From NCBI GenBank assembly GCA_910588845.1, contig CAJURU010000011.1:1-64000 (forward strand): 64,000 nt of DNA. The letters run 5' to 3'. Positions within the stretch are counted from its first letter, which is position 1, and every line of letters begins with the position of its first letter. The translations under genes were made by a program, and so were the position numbers. Origin of the DNA: an uncultured Lachnospiraceae bacterium (GTDB lineage: Bacteria > Bacillota > Clostridia > Lachnospirales > Lachnospiraceae). Positions 49,250-58,408 of this stretch are shown one piece after another. The notes under the pieces were generated by a model. It was not told where the DNA came from and did not search any database. It worked only from the letters and a program-made list of their open reading frames with translations.

Positions 49250-49290
49250 AAACAGAGCATATATTAGTAATGATATATACTCTGTTTTTT
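49250..49290 (+). terminator. Terminator after gerW
   Basis: AAACAGAGCATATAT and ATATATACTCTGTTT form a long stem with one mismatch, followed by TTTTTT. Confidence 0.8.
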
Positions 49291-49300
49291 CGGTGATGCC

Positions 49301-49438
49301 ATGAAACGACTGATAGGCTTTATTTTATTTTGGATTGCAGTAGGAATGGCGATCATGCTGTTTCTGCCGAATGAAGTGTTGGGGGTATTGGTAATTTTCG
49401 TATTGCTGTTGTTGGGATATAATTTATTCTGTTGTTAG
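49301..49438 (+). CDS. Small hydrophobic membrane protein (45 aa)
   Basis: MKRLIGFILFWIAVGMAIMLFLPN, then VLVIFVLLLLGYNLFCC. Two hydrophobic segments with a short loop and a terminal Cys pair; the N-terminal MKR gives the inside-positive orientation. The ribosome-binding site is weak (GGTGATG), and the gene starts ten bases after the gerW terminator. Its regular amphipathic and hydrophobic pattern argues for a true gene; the function is unknown. Confidence 0.6.
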   Translation: MKRLIGFILFWIAVGMAIMLFLPNEVLGVLVIFVLLLLGYNLFCC

Positions 49439-49452
49439 CAGGAGCGGAACTC

Positions 49453-49492
49453 TAAAAAAAGTGGCAGTTCATTGAATAACCAATGGACTGCC
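49453..49492 (-). terminator. Terminator of rpmB
   Basis: On the minus strand GGCAGTCCATTG and CAATGAACTGCC form a stem with one mismatch, followed by ACTTTTTTT. It lies 21 bases after the rpmB stop. Confidence 0.8.
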
Positions 49493-49513
49493 CTGAATAA
49501 ACTCCGTTATAAA

Positions 49514-49705
49514 CTAAGCTCTTTCTACTTTTCCGCTTCTTAAGCAGGAAGTACAAACATACATCTTCTTCGTGTTACTACTTCCAGCGACTTTACACCT
49601 TACGGACTTAATGTTAGATTTCCACATTTTATTTGTTCTTCTATGTGAATGGCTGACATTTTTGCCGAAATGTGCACCTTTTCCACAAATGCTGCATTTT
49701 GCCAT
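49514..49705 (-). CDS. rpmB: 50S ribosomal protein L28
   Basis: 63 residues starting MAKCSICGKGAHFGKNVSHSHRRTN and ending with a CTSCLRSGKVERA motif; the four cysteines (CSIC, CTSC) mark the zinc-binding type. ATG 49705 has GGAGG upstream. The further ATG at 49759 lies in the leader. Confidence 0.95.
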   Translation of the reverse strand: MAKCSICGKGAHFGKNVSHSHRRTNKMWKSNIKSVRCKVAGSSNTKKMYVCTSCLRSGKVERA

Positions 49706-49768
49706 AATTGCACCTCCTTGCAACTTACTAAGCCCATATAGTTCAAACCACAGGCTCACAACATGAAC

Positions 49769-49797
49769 ATTTTACCAGAAAGATTATTATATTGCAA
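49769..49797 (-). promoter_or_regulatory. Promoter of rpmB
   Basis: On the minus strand TTGCAA (49792-49797), 17 bases, TAAAAT (49769-49774), 64 bases before the start. Confidence 0.65.
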
Positions 49798-49857
49798 GTA
49801 AAAAATGATTTTTTTATAAAAAAGAAAATATATGTTTCTTTTTTGCCAAAAACAGGG

Positions 49858-50085
49858 TATAATATCCAAATAGCAATGAGCAGTGCCGGATTGACAGAAA
49901 CAAATCTGAGTTGTGCTTGCACAAAAGCAGATTTGTTTTTGGCAAGCAGGGTAGGGCGAATGCCCTAGAGCCCAAAATCTAAAAGATTTTGGGCGTGCAC
50001 TGCGAATGGTGCAGGCAGATCTGATTTTTAGAAGCAAATCTGAGTTGTGCTTGCACTGCACTGCGAACAATATGGAGGTTACAGT
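49858..50085 (+). promoter_or_regulatory. Leader with attenuator-like hairpin and repeats before the Asp23/DAK2 operon
   Basis: TATAAT at 49858-49863 without a good -35. The leader of about 215 bases holds: a strong hairpin AAACAAATCTG…CAGATTTGTTTTT (49899-49942) with an inner TTGTG/CACAA stem and a T run, which should terminate; a perfect stem GCCCAAAATCT-aaa-AGATTTTGGGC (about 49969-49994); and a second exact copy of the left arm of the first hairpin (CAAATCTGAGTTGTGCTTGCA, 49901-49921 and 50035-50055), plus a repeat of TGCACTGCGAA. The layout looks like transcription attenuation with competing arms. No known riboswitch was recognised. Confidence 0.5.
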
Positions 50086-50442
50086 ATGAAAGGACAATTG
50101 GAAACACGATATGGAAAAGTGTTGATTGATACAGACGTTATCGCAATATATGCCGGTTCTGTTGCAGTGGAATGTTTCGGAATCGTCGGAATGGCTGCCG
50201 TAAATGTCAAGGACGGCATAGTGAGGCTCTTAAAGCGTGATTACCTGAATCACGGAATCAATGTCAGCCTCAAAGATAATAAAATTCATTTAGATTTCCA
50301 TGTGATTGTCTCGTATGGCGTAAGTATTTCCACTGTTTCTGATAACTTAATCAGTACGGTGAAATACCAGGTAGAAGAATTTACCGGTATGAAAATCGAA
50401 AAAATCAACATCTTCGTCGAAGGTGTGAGAGTGATTGATTAA
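50086..50442 (+). CDS. Asp23/Gls24 family envelope stress protein (YloU-like)
   Basis: 118 residues from ATG 50086 with GGAGG upstream. GKVLIDTDVIAIYAGSVAVECFGIVGMA is the Asp23 signature; the end contains VSDNLISTVKYQVEEFTGMKIEKINIFVEGV. In Firmicutes YloU is encoded just before the DAK2 protein YloV, as here (stop to GTG start, 13 bases). The role is unclear; related proteins act near the membrane in stress. Confidence 0.9.
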   Translation: MKGQLETRYGKVLIDTDVIAIYAGSVAVECFGIVGMAAVNVKDGIVRLLKRDYLNHGINVSLKDNKIHLDFHVIVSYGVSISTVSDNLISTVKYQVEEFTGMKIEKINIFVEGVRVID

Positions 50443-50455
50443 GGAGGACGTAAAA

Positions 50456-52159
50456 GTGGCGATTACTACAATAGATGCCCCCATGCTTTCCAAAATGTTT
50501 TTGGCGGGCGCAAAGAATCTGGAAGCAAAAAAAGAATGGATTAATGAACTGAATGTGTTCCCAGTGCCGGATGGCGATACCGGAACAAATATGACAATGA
50601 CGATTATGTCGGCGGCGGCAGAGGTGAGTAATCTCGGAGCGAACCCGGCCATGGCCGATTTAGCGAAAGCAATCTCTTCCGGCTCTCTCAGAGGCGCAAG
50701 GGGAAATTCAGGCGTTATTCTCTCTCAGTTGTTCCGCGGGTTTACCAGGGAAATTGGCAAATATCAGGAACTGGACACGATTGTTTTGAGCGATGCCTTT
50801 CAAAAGGCTGTAGAGACGGCTTATAAAGCAGTTATGAAACCCAAAGAGGGAACAATTCTCACTGTGGCTAAAGGCGCGGCGGACAAGGCCATGGAAATGA
50901 TTGGCGAGACGGAAGATTTAACTGTATTTTTAGACGAGGTCATCAAACATGCTGATTATGTGCTGGGCAAGACGCCAGACATGCTCCCTGTATTAAAACA
51001 GGCAGGGGTTGTTGACTCCGGCGGACAAGGGCTCGTGACCGTGTTGAAAGGCGCCTATGACGCTCTGATGGGCAAAGGGATTGATTACACAATCGAACCG
51101 TCGGGGTCAACTGGCAGCGTGGTGAAGATTTCCCAGCAGGCAAAAGAGGATATCAAGTTTGGGTATTGTACGGAGTTTATCATTGTGCTCAACCAACCAT
51201 TAAAAGAGAAAGAAGAAAATGAGTTCAAGGCTTTCCTGGATTCTATCGGTGATTCTATCGTAGTGGTTGCAGATGACGAGGTTACAAAAGTCCATGTACA
51301 TACCAATGATCCTGGACTTGCCATTCAACGCGCGCTGACGTATGGTTCGCTGAGTAAAATCAAAATTGACAACATGCGTGAGGAGCATCAGGAGAAACTC
51401 ATCAAAGATGCAGAGAAAGTTGCGGCGAAGCAGAAGGAAGAAGATAATGCGAGACGTTCCAGACAGGATGCCATGGTAGAAAAAGAACAGCTTCCCAAGA
51501 AGGATATGGGGTTTGTCTCTGTCTCTATCGGAGAGGGGATCAATGAAATATTTAAGGGCCTGGGCGCAGATTATATTATTGCCGGAGGACAGACCATGAA
51601 CCCCAGCACAGAAGATGTGCTGAATGCTATTGAGGAAGTGAATGCAGATAATATTTTTATTCTTCCAAATAATAAAAATATTATCCTGGCGGCAAATCAG
51701 GCGGCGTCTCTGATTGAAGAGAAAAATGTCTTTGTTATACCGACCAAAACGGTGCCGCAGGGAATCACGGCCTTGATAAACTTTATGCCGGACAGTACAG
51801 CTGAGGAAAATGCGCATCGCATGACGGAGGAACTCGCCAATGTCAAGAGCGGGCAGGTGACTTATGCAGTGCGTGATACCTTGATTGATGATAAATCTAT
51901 TAAACAGGGCGATTATATGGGAATTGGCGATAGCGGTATTCTCTCGGTAGGAGAAGATATGGAAGCCGTCACTAAGGATATGGTAGCAGAGATGGCAGAT
52001 GAGGATTCTGCGATTATCAGCATTTACTATGGAGAAGAGGTTGCGGAGGCCGCAGCACAAAAGTTAGGTGCAGAAATTGAAGAACAATATCCTGACTGCG
52101 AAGTGGAAGTTCATTTTGGCGGTCAGCCAATCTATTACTATGTCATTTCTGTAGAATAA
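50456..52159 (+). CDS. DAK2 domain protein, FakA/YloV type
   Basis: About 567 residues from GTG 50456, which lies nine bases after AAGGAGG; a TTG at 50435 overlaps the previous gene and is less likely. The N-terminal DAK2 kinase domain has NVFPVPDGDTGTNM (magnesium-binding aspartates), ARGNSGVILSQ and VDSGGQGLV. The C-terminal DegV-like region is fused in the YloV way. Such proteins phosphorylate fatty acids bound to FakB/DegV partners; no DegV gene is adjacent here. Confidence 0.9.
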   Translation: MAITTIDAPMLSKMFLAGAKNLEAKKEWINELNVFPVPDGDTGTNMTMTIMSAAAEVSNLGANPAMADLAKAISSGSLRGARGNSGVILSQLFRGFTREIGKYQELDTIVLSDAFQKAVETAYKAVMKPKEGTILTVAKGAADKAMEMIGETEDLTVFLDEVIKHADYVLGKTPDMLPVLKQAGVVDSGGQGLVTVLKGAYDALMGKGIDYTIEPSGSTGSVVKISQQAKEDIKFGYCTEFIIVLNQPLKEKEENEFKAFLDSIGDSIVVVADDEVTKVHVHTNDPGLAIQRALTYGSLSKIKIDNMREEHQEKLIKDAEKVAAKQKEEDNARRSRQDAMVEKEQLPKKDMGFVSVSIGEGINEIFKGLGADYIIAGGQTMNPSTEDVLNAIEEVNADNIFILPNNKNIILAANQAASLIEEKNVFVIPTKTVPQGITALINFMPDSTAEENAHRMTEELANVKSGQVTYAVRDTLIDDKSIKQGDYMGIGDSGILSVGEDMEAVTKDMVAEMADEDSAIISIYYGEEVAEAAAQKLGAEIEEQYPDCEVEVHFGGQPIYYYVISVE

Positions 52160-52172
52160 AAGGAGCTGTCCC

Positions 52173-54371
52173 ATGGATAAAACATCTTCTATCGGAGCAA
52201 TAAAAGGGATTGGCGCGAAAACGGAACAGTTATTTCATAATCTGGGAGTATACACCATCGGTGATATACTCCTTCATTATCCCAAAGATTATGACAGGCT
52301 TCCGCCAATCACTCCCATAACCGAACTTCCATCGCTTTTCCAGCCTCAGATGTCCGCTCATCTTTTGGAGGAGCCGGACGGCGCCGGTACACAAAAGCAT
52401 CTGGCGGAAATTACGGCCGCGGTTGCGGCAAAGGTTGACAAAGCCCCATTTGTGCGGGCGTCAAGGAATATGCAGATTACGTCCTTAACGATACAAGAAC
52501 AGAGTGTGAAGCTCGAACTAGTGTGGTTTCGTATGCCCTATCTGAGAAGTACCTTAAAAACAGGCCAATGGTTTATATTTCTTGGGAAAGTGACGCCAAA
52601 GGGTAAGTTTTTCCATATGGAACAGCCGCAAATCTATGCGCCCGAGAAATACCAGTCCATGCAGAACTGTCTTTGGCCATGCTATCCGCTGACTGCCGGG
52701 CTTAAAAAGAATAAGCTTTCGCAGACGATCAGGCAGTCGTTGGAGGAATTGGATTTGTCCGTGGATTATCTGCCGGAAGAAATCAGAACGCGCCATGGGC
52801 TGGCTGAGTATAATTATGCGATAGAAAATATTCATTTCCCTGAAAATGAAACGGCGTTGGAGGAGGCGCGAAAGCGTCTGATATTTGATGAATTTTTTAA
52901 ATTTATCTTATCTGCCGGTATGCAGAAGGAGCAGATGGAGGAGGTTAAGAACACCTTTACGTTTCCACCGTTGGCCGGCGCGTCTATGAAGACGCAATTA
53001 TCTGATAAACAGGCGAACGCAGATGCAGAACAGACGGTTCCCCTCTGGGCAGACCAGGTTATGGCGAGACTTCCTTATCAACTGACACAGGCGCAGAAAC
53101 GGACATTGCAGGAAATACGCCTGGATTTGCGCGGAAGGAAAATCATGCAGCGTCTCGTGCAGGGAGACGTAGGGTCTGGCAAGACAATTATCGCATTTTT
53201 GTCCATGCTCGATGCTGCCCAGGCAGGATATCAGTCCGCCCTAATGGCGCCGACAGAAGTGCTTGCCATGCAGCACTACCAGAATTTCGTGGAAATGTGT
53301 GAGATACATAATCTTAATATACCCGTGATTCTCCTGACTGGTTCATTGACAGCAAAGGAGAAACGCCGCGCCTATGAGAGGATGCAGCTATACCATAATG
53401 CCATGGTGATTGGCACACATGCGCTAATACAGGAGCGCGCCCTTTATGACAATCTTGCGCTTGTCATCACCGATGAACAGCATCGCTTTGGCGTGAAACA
53501 GCGGGAAAGTTTATTCTTAAAGGGCGGACAGCCCCATGTGCTGGTGATGAGCGCAACGCCAATTCCCCGCACGCTTGCCATTATTCTGTATGGGGACTTG
53601 GACATTTCCGTGATTGACGAGGTGCCGGCAAAGAGGCTGCCCATCAAGAGCTGTGTGGTGGGAAAGAAAGCGCGCAATACGTCTTACGAATTCTTGCGCA
53701 AAGAGATTGCAAAAGGCCGCCAGGCGTATGTGATTTGTCCTCTGGTAGAGGAGAGTGAAGGGTTAGAGGCGGAAAATGTCACAGAATATGCCGAAAAGTT
53801 AAGACGGCAGATGCCGGCGGAAATCGTCGTCGAATGCCTCCATGGCAAGATGAAATCAGGCAGGAAAAACCTTATCATGGAGCAGTTTGCACGCAATGAG
53901 ATTCAAATTCTAGTATCAACCACAGTCATCGAAGTAGGCGTCAATGTGCCCAATGCCACGGTGATGATGATTGAAGATGCGCAGAGGTTCGGACTTGCCC
54001 AACTCCATCAGCTTCGCGGCAGAGTGGGCAGAGGCATTGAGCAGTCCTTTTGCATCATGGTCAACACTACGGATTCAGACAAAGCGAAAAAACGTCTGGA
54101 AATTTTAAACAAATCCAATGACGGTTTCTTTATCGCAGGAGAGGATTTGAAGTTGCGCGGTCCCGGAGATTTTTTCGGCATCCGCCAGAGCGGTTTGCTG
54201 GAATTTCGGTTGGGAGATATTTACCAGAATGCAGATTTGTTGAAAAAAGCTTCTGAGGAGGCAAACCTTTTGCTTGCGGAGGATAGGAAACTGCAAGAGC
54301 CGGAGCATGAAAAAGTTCGCGCGGAAATCAGCTATTACCTCGACCGGCAGGCAGAGATTGTAAATTTATAA
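52173..54371 (+). CDS. recG: ATP-dependent DNA helicase RecG
   Basis: 732 residues: N-terminal wedge/OB domain (KGIGAKTEQLFHNLGVYTIGDILLHYP), helicase domain 1 with Walker A GDVGSGKT and DEQH box, and helicase domain 2 with VIEVGVNVPNA and QLRGRVGRG. RecG remodels stalled forks and Holliday junctions. Length normal for the family. Follows the DAK2 gene by 13 bases, so probably cotranscribed. Confidence 0.96.
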   Translation: MDKTSSIGAIKGIGAKTEQLFHNLGVYTIGDILLHYPKDYDRLPPITPITELPSLFQPQMSAHLLEEPDGAGTQKHLAEITAAVAAKVDKAPFVRASRNMQITSLTIQEQSVKLELVWFRMPYLRSTLKTGQWFIFLGKVTPKGKFFHMEQPQIYAPEKYQSMQNCLWPCYPLTAGLKKNKLSQTIRQSLEELDLSVDYLPEEIRTRHGLAEYNYAIENIHFPENETALEEARKRLIFDEFFKFILSAGMQKEQMEEVKNTFTFPPLAGASMKTQLSDKQANADAEQTVPLWADQVMARLPYQLTQAQKRTLQEIRLDLRGRKIMQRLVQGDVGSGKTIIAFLSMLDAAQAGYQSALMAPTEVLAMQHYQNFVEMCEIHNLNIPVILLTGSLTAKEKRRAYERMQLYHNAMVIGTHALIQERALYDNLALVITDEQHRFGVKQRESLFLKGGQPHVLVMSATPIPRTLAIILYGDLDISVIDEVPAKRLPIKSCVVGKKARNTSYEFLRKEIAKGRQAYVICPLVEESEGLEAENVTEYAEKLRRQMPAEIVVECLHGKMKSGRKNLIMEQFARNEIQILVSTTVIEVGVNVPNATVMMIEDAQRFGLAQLHQLRGRVGRGIEQSFCIMVNTTDSDKAKKRLEILNKSNDGFFIAGEDLKLRGPGDFFGIRQSGLLEFRLGDIYQNADLLKKASEEANLLLAEDRKLQEPEHEKVRAEISYYLDRQAEIVNL

Positions 54372-54425
54372 GGGACGAAAGCGGGAGTAGGCACTTTCAT
54401 TCCCTAGTGCGGTCGCATAGTATGA

Positions 54426-54458
54426 AAAAGGGAGACGCGATTTTGGCGTCTCCCTTTT
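54426..54458. terminator. Bidirectional terminator between recG and the SASP gene
   Basis: AAAAGGGAGACGC and GCGTCTCCCTTTT form a perfect 13-base stem with a seven-base loop; T-rich on both strands. Confidence 0.85.
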
Positions 54459-54520
54459 CCATCATCCCTTTTTGAAAAGCATTTCTGTTTTCCTATGGGA
54501 CGTCTTTATGCTGTGTTCTC

Positions 54521-54724
54521 TTACTTACCAGCCATCTGTCTTTCCTGGGCCTCGATCATTTTCTTCACCATATAGCCGCCGACAGAACCATTCTGCCTGG
54601 AGGTTAAGTCTCCGTTATAACCGTTTTTCAAAGGAACTCCAATTTCGTTTGCAACTTCAAACTTGAACTTGTCCAATGCGCCTTGTGCTTCTGCAACTAC
54701 TGCCTTGTTAGATGAATTTGACAT
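54521..54724 (-). CDS. Alpha/beta-type small acid-soluble spore protein
   Basis: 67 residues with the two conserved blocks: LDKFKFEVANEIGVPL (with the GPR protease site) and NGDLTSRQNGSVGGYMVKKMIE. These proteins coat spore DNA and protect it from UV. It is made in the forespore under sigma G, though I could not place a clear sigma G promoter upstream. AGGAGGG precedes the ATG at 54724. Confidence 0.95.
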   Translation of the reverse strand: MSNSSNKAVVAEAQGALDKFKFEVANEIGVPLKNGYNGDLTSRQNGSVGGYMVKKMIEAQERQMAGK

Positions 54725-54962
54725 ATCGTTTCCCTCCTGTTGTCTTTCGTATCACGCAGATTTTGTCCGCAAAACATTGCGGCGCGTGAGTAATTTGTAA
54801 CCAGATGTTCTGTGTTGTTTACCAGCCGGTTACAGTGATATTATATGCAGTACAGAAGGGAATAGACATGCAGTTCTTTCCGTTTTTTACAGAATTTAGA
54901 AATTTTGTGGGTTTATCTTTTGATTTACAACGCCAACCATATCCGGGAAAATTCTATAACGG

Positions 54963-56702
54963 CTATTCCGTAAGCAGCGTCAATCCACGAATATCAGGCG
55001 TTGCTACGAGGGAGTAATTCGTATAGTAGACAACAAATCCCGGTTTGCTGCCGTTGGGTTTTTTGACGTTTTTCTTTTGTAAATAGTCAATTTCTACCTT
55101 CTCATTGTCCCGTCCTTTAGAATAATAAGCGGCTAGGCATCCGGCTTCCTCAAACGCGCGGTCGGGCAGTTCTTCTCCGTTCGTCTTGACGATGACGTGG
55201 GAACCAGGCATTCCCTTGGCATGGAACCACCAATCGTTTCCAGTGGCAAACTTGAAGGTTAATTCATCATTCTGGAAATTATTCTTCCCTATATAAATAT
55301 GAAACCCATCTGAGGAGAGATAATGGAAGGGCTTGCTCTTAATTTTTACTTTTTTGCCATTGTGTTTCTTCTTAATATATCCGAACTGTGTAAGTTCTTC
55401 TTTGATCTGCGTCAAATCCTCCTCAGAAACCGCAATGTCCAGGGAAGTGGAAATAGATTCCAGATGTACGATTTCTTCGTGCGTTTCCTGGATCAAATCC
55501 GTCAACGCCTCGTATGTGCGTTTGAGCTTATTATAGCGGTCAAAATATTTCTGGGCATTTTCCTGGGGCGTAAGCTGTGTATCCAGCGGAATCGTAATCT
55601 CTTTATTGGTGTAGTAATTGAGGGCGGTGAGGCTCTTTGCGCCTTCCTCCAGTCCATAACCGTATGTGTTGATGAGCTCGCCGTATACTTTATATTTGTC
55701 GCGCTTTTCCGTGTCTTGGAGCTGCTTTAGCTGCAAATCATATTTTTTGCGACTGCGGTCCAAAATTGTGCCTGCCACTTTGCGCAAATCCACGGATTTC
55801 TGGCGGATGCGCGTATAGACGCTTTTGTCCGCATAAAAACTTTCCAATACCTGGGATATGCCGGAAAAGTTTATGACGTCCATATCTTCGTATTGTGTGA
55901 GGGTAACGGCGGCAAAATCTATGGGTTCTTTGCCGTTTTTTACAATGTTTGGGGCAAATTGTCCCGCTCTTATATCATCCATCAGCCAGAGAAAATGATG
56001 GCTGAGGTGGAGCCGTTCTTCCTCTGACAATGCCGCAGCCGGAAGGTCGCCGTCTAAACCTGCGCGATGACAAAGCTCAGAGGCGATGACCGGGCTGATG
56101 CCGGTGTAAGTCGTATAAATGCTCTTTTGCAAGCTCTGGGGCTTTGCAAACACTTTTTGCAGAAATTCTTGCCCGGAGGCGTCTAAGGGATTAAATTTTT
56201 CCTGCGTCTCGGGGATAAAATACATCCTTCCCGGCAGGACTTCCCGGACGGAGCTGACTTGCGCGGGAATATGTTTGATACTGTCAATAATTTTCCCATC
56301 TTCGCCGCAGAATATAATATTGCTGTGTTTGCCCATAATCTCTACGATGAGCTGTTTGCGGCAGAGATCGCCTAATTCATTGAGATGTTCTATTTCAAAA
56401 TTGATGATGCGTTCCATTTGCGGCTGCCAGATTTTTGTGATCCTGCCGTTGGCAATATGTTTTCGCAAAAGCATACAGAAGTTGGGCGCCGTCATGGGGC
56501 TTTGCTTATTTTCTGTGGTGAGGTAAACCAGCGGCAGAGATGCGCTGGCGGATAGAAGCAGGCGTACTTGTCCGCTGCCTCCCTTTATTGTCAGCAGCAG
56601 CTCGTCGTTTTCCGGCTGCGCGATTTTGCTGATCCTGCCGTTTAATACGTTTTCATTTAATTCTCTTACGAGATTTGCAATCACAATTCCATCAAAAGCC
56701 AT
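54963..56702 (-). CDS. rqcH: Rqc2-type protein RqcH (NFACT)
   Basis: 579 residues: the NFACT-N domain (MAFDGIVIANLVRELNENVLNGRISKI), a middle region with a long coiled coil (about 350-440), and NFACT-R with GNDWWFHAKGMPGSHV near the C-terminus. RqcH binds 50S subunits with stalled peptidyl-tRNA and adds alanine tails that mark the peptide for degradation. Formerly called fibronectin-binding protein. Transcribed away from yicC. Confidence 0.93.
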   Translation of the reverse strand: MAFDGIVIANLVRELNENVLNGRISKIAQPENDELLLTIKGGSGQVRLLLSASASLPLVYLTTENKQSPMTAPNFCMLLRKHIANGRITKIWQPQMERIINFEIEHLNELGDLCRKQLIVEIMGKHSNIIFCGEDGKIIDSIKHIPAQVSSVREVLPGRMYFIPETQEKFNPLDASGQEFLQKVFAKPQSLQKSIYTTYTGISPVIASELCHRAGLDGDLPAAALSEEERLHLSHHFLWLMDDIRAGQFAPNIVKNGKEPIDFAAVTLTQYEDMDVINFSGISQVLESFYADKSVYTRIRQKSVDLRKVAGTILDRSRKKYDLQLKQLQDTEKRDKYKVYGELINTYGYGLEEGAKSLTALNYYTNKEITIPLDTQLTPQENAQKYFDRYNKLKRTYEALTDLIQETHEEIVHLESISTSLDIAVSEEDLTQIKEELTQFGYIKKKHNGKKVKIKSKPFHYLSSDGFHIYIGKNNFQNDELTFKFATGNDWWFHAKGMPGSHVIVKTNGEELPDRAFEEAGCLAAYYSKGRDNEKVEIDYLQKKNVKKPNGSKPGFVVYYTNYSLVATPDIRGLTLLTE

Positions 56703-56792
56703 AACCGTGTATCTCCTTTCGGTAGTTTGTTACGTGACACTATCTCATAGTATATACCAACTTTCGCCAATAGAAAACAATAAAAAGAAAAT

Positions 56793-56821
56793 TTGACTAT
56801 TTCTGGAAACTGTTTTATAAT
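56793..56821 (+). promoter_or_regulatory. Promoter of the yicC-gmk-rpoZ-rimO run
   Basis: TTGACT (56793-56798), 17 bases, and a perfect TATAAT (56816-56821), 36 bases before the start at 56858. Confidence 0.8.
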
Positions 56822-56857
56822 ACATTTATCTATGCATATGAAAGTAGGATGTTATTG

Positions 56858-57736
56858 ATGATAAAGAGCATGACTGGTTTTGGACGTTGTGAAATTTCCA
56901 ACGAAACGCGCAGGATTGTAGTGGAAATGAAATCAGTAAATCACCGGTATCTGGATGTTGCCGTTAAGATGCCAAAGAAGCTGACCCTTTTTGAAAATAC
57001 AATCCGCAGCCTTATGAAAGAATACGCCCAGCGGGGAAAGGTAGACATTTTTATCACGTATGAAGACTGTACTGAGAACCAGGTGCAGTTAAAATACAAT
57101 CAATCGCTTGCCGGAGAGTATATAAAATATATGCGTCAGATGGCGGGGCAATTTGATATTCCTCTGGATATTACGGCGGCGTCGCTTGCGAAATACCCTG
57201 AAGTTTTTGTGATGGAGGCACAGGAACTCGACGAGAAGGAATTGTGGCAGCTTTTAGAACAGGCAATCCGCGGAGCGGCAGAGCAATTTGTGGAGGCAAG
57301 GAAGCGCGAGGGCGAACAACTCCGGGAAGATTTGCTGGGAAAGTTGGACGCTATGGTACAGTATGTGGAGCAGATTGAGGCCCGCTCCCCTGAGATTGTA
57401 GCGGAATACCGTGCAAAACTGACAGACAAAGTGCAAGAGCTTCTTGCAGATACGCAGATAGATGAGAGCAGGCTGGTAACGGAAGTTACCCTTTTTGCAG
57501 ATAAAATCTGCACGGATGAAGAGACCGTCCGTTTAAAAAGCCATATTGTCAGTATGAAAGAGACGTTAATGCAGGGAGACAATATTGGCAGGAAGCTTGA
57601 TTTTATTGCGCAGGAGATGAACCGCGAGGCCAATACCGTTTTGTCCAAGGCAAATGATATGACGGTGTCAGATATTGCGATCAGCTTAAAGACGGATATT
57701 GAGAAAGTACGCGAACAGATTCAGAACATTGAATAA
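56858..57736 (+). CDS. YicC/YloC family endoribonuclease
   Basis: 292 residues starting MIKSMTGFGR; VVEMKSVNHRYLD near the start and a C-terminal DNIGRKLDFIAQEMNREANTVLSK block are conserved. YicC and YloC are metal-dependent endoribonucleases. ATG 56849 is a possible alternative start. Gene order yicC-gmk-rpoZ is conserved in Firmicutes. Confidence 0.92.
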   Translation: MIKSMTGFGRCEISNETRRIVVEMKSVNHRYLDVAVKMPKKLTLFENTIRSLMKEYAQRGKVDIFITYEDCTENQVQLKYNQSLAGEYIKYMRQMAGQFDIPLDITAASLAKYPEVFVMEAQELDEKELWQLLEQAIRGAAEQFVEARKREGEQLREDLLGKLDAMVQYVEQIEARSPEIVAEYRAKLTDKVQELLADTQIDESRLVTEVTLFADKICTDEETVRLKSHIVSMKETLMQGDNIGRKLDFIAQEMNREANTVLSKANDMTVSDIAISLKTDIEKVREQIQNIE

Positions 57737-57767
57737 GGATAAATAGCATATAAAGGAAGCATACGAT

Positions 57768-58403
57768 ATGGATAAGAGAGGAATTTTAGTTGTGGTATCC
57801 GGCTTTTCCGGCGCCGGCAAAGGAACCATTATGAAACGGCTGTTAGAGGATTATTCCGACAGCTATGCGCTCAGTATTTCTGCAACTACGCGTCTGCCGA
57901 GACCCGGAGAGAGCCATGGCAGGGAATACTTTTTTGTCTCCAAAGAGGAATTTGAAGAGATGATTGAAGAGGACGCATTGATTGAGTATGCCAGGTATGT
58001 AAATAATTACTACGGTACGCCTAAGGACTATGTATTCCGGGAGTTAGAAGCGGGCAGGGATGTAATTCTGGAAATTGAAATTCAGGGCGCCCTCAAAGTA
58101 AAAGAGGCTTATCCCGATACGCTATTGCTGTTCGTCTCGCCGCCGAGCGCCGGAGAACTGAAAGACCGCCTGATGAACCGGGGGACGGAAGATATCGCGG
58201 CCATTGAATCGAGGCTGAACCGCGCCTGGCAGGAAGCTCAGGGTGTGGAAAACTATGATTATTTTGTAATCAATGACGACCTTGAGGAATGTGTGCAGGA
58301 AATAAACAATATTATAAAGAACGAACATGCCCGGGTGGCAAGGAACCATGCAGTAATTGAAAATATAAGAGCGGAGCTGAAGAGCTTTGCGAAAGGAGAT
58401 TGA
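57768..58403 (+). CDS. gmk: Guanylate kinase
   Basis: 211 residues. P-loop SGFSGAGKGT, SISATTRLPRPGESHGREYFF for GMP binding, and YARYVNNYYGTPK. It phosphorylates GMP to GDP. Its end overlaps the putative upstream TTG of rpoZ. Confidence 0.96.
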   Translation: MDKRGILVVVSGFSGAGKGTIMKRLLEDYSDSYALSISATTRLPRPGESHGREYFFVSKEEFEEMIEEDALIEYARYVNNYYGTPKDYVFRELEAGRDVILEIEIQGALKVKEAYPDTLLLFVSPPSAGELKDRLMNRGTEDIAAIESRLNRAWQEAQGVENYDYFVINDDLEECVQEINNIIKNEHARVARNHAVIENIRAELKSFAKGD

Positions 58404-58408
58404 TTATT

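Noticed and set aside
49969..49994. Perfect hairpin before the Asp23 gene as a stand-alone terminator
   Set aside because: No T run follows on either strand; treated as part of the leader structure.
51200..52060. 286-codon minus-strand frame opposite the DAK2 gene
   Set aside because: No ribosome-binding site and no domain; the plus strand carries all DAK2 motifs.
54805..55017. Plus-strand frame overlapping the end of rqcH
   Set aside because: It runs antisense into rqcH and has no domain or ribosome-binding site; rqcH is clearly the coding frame.
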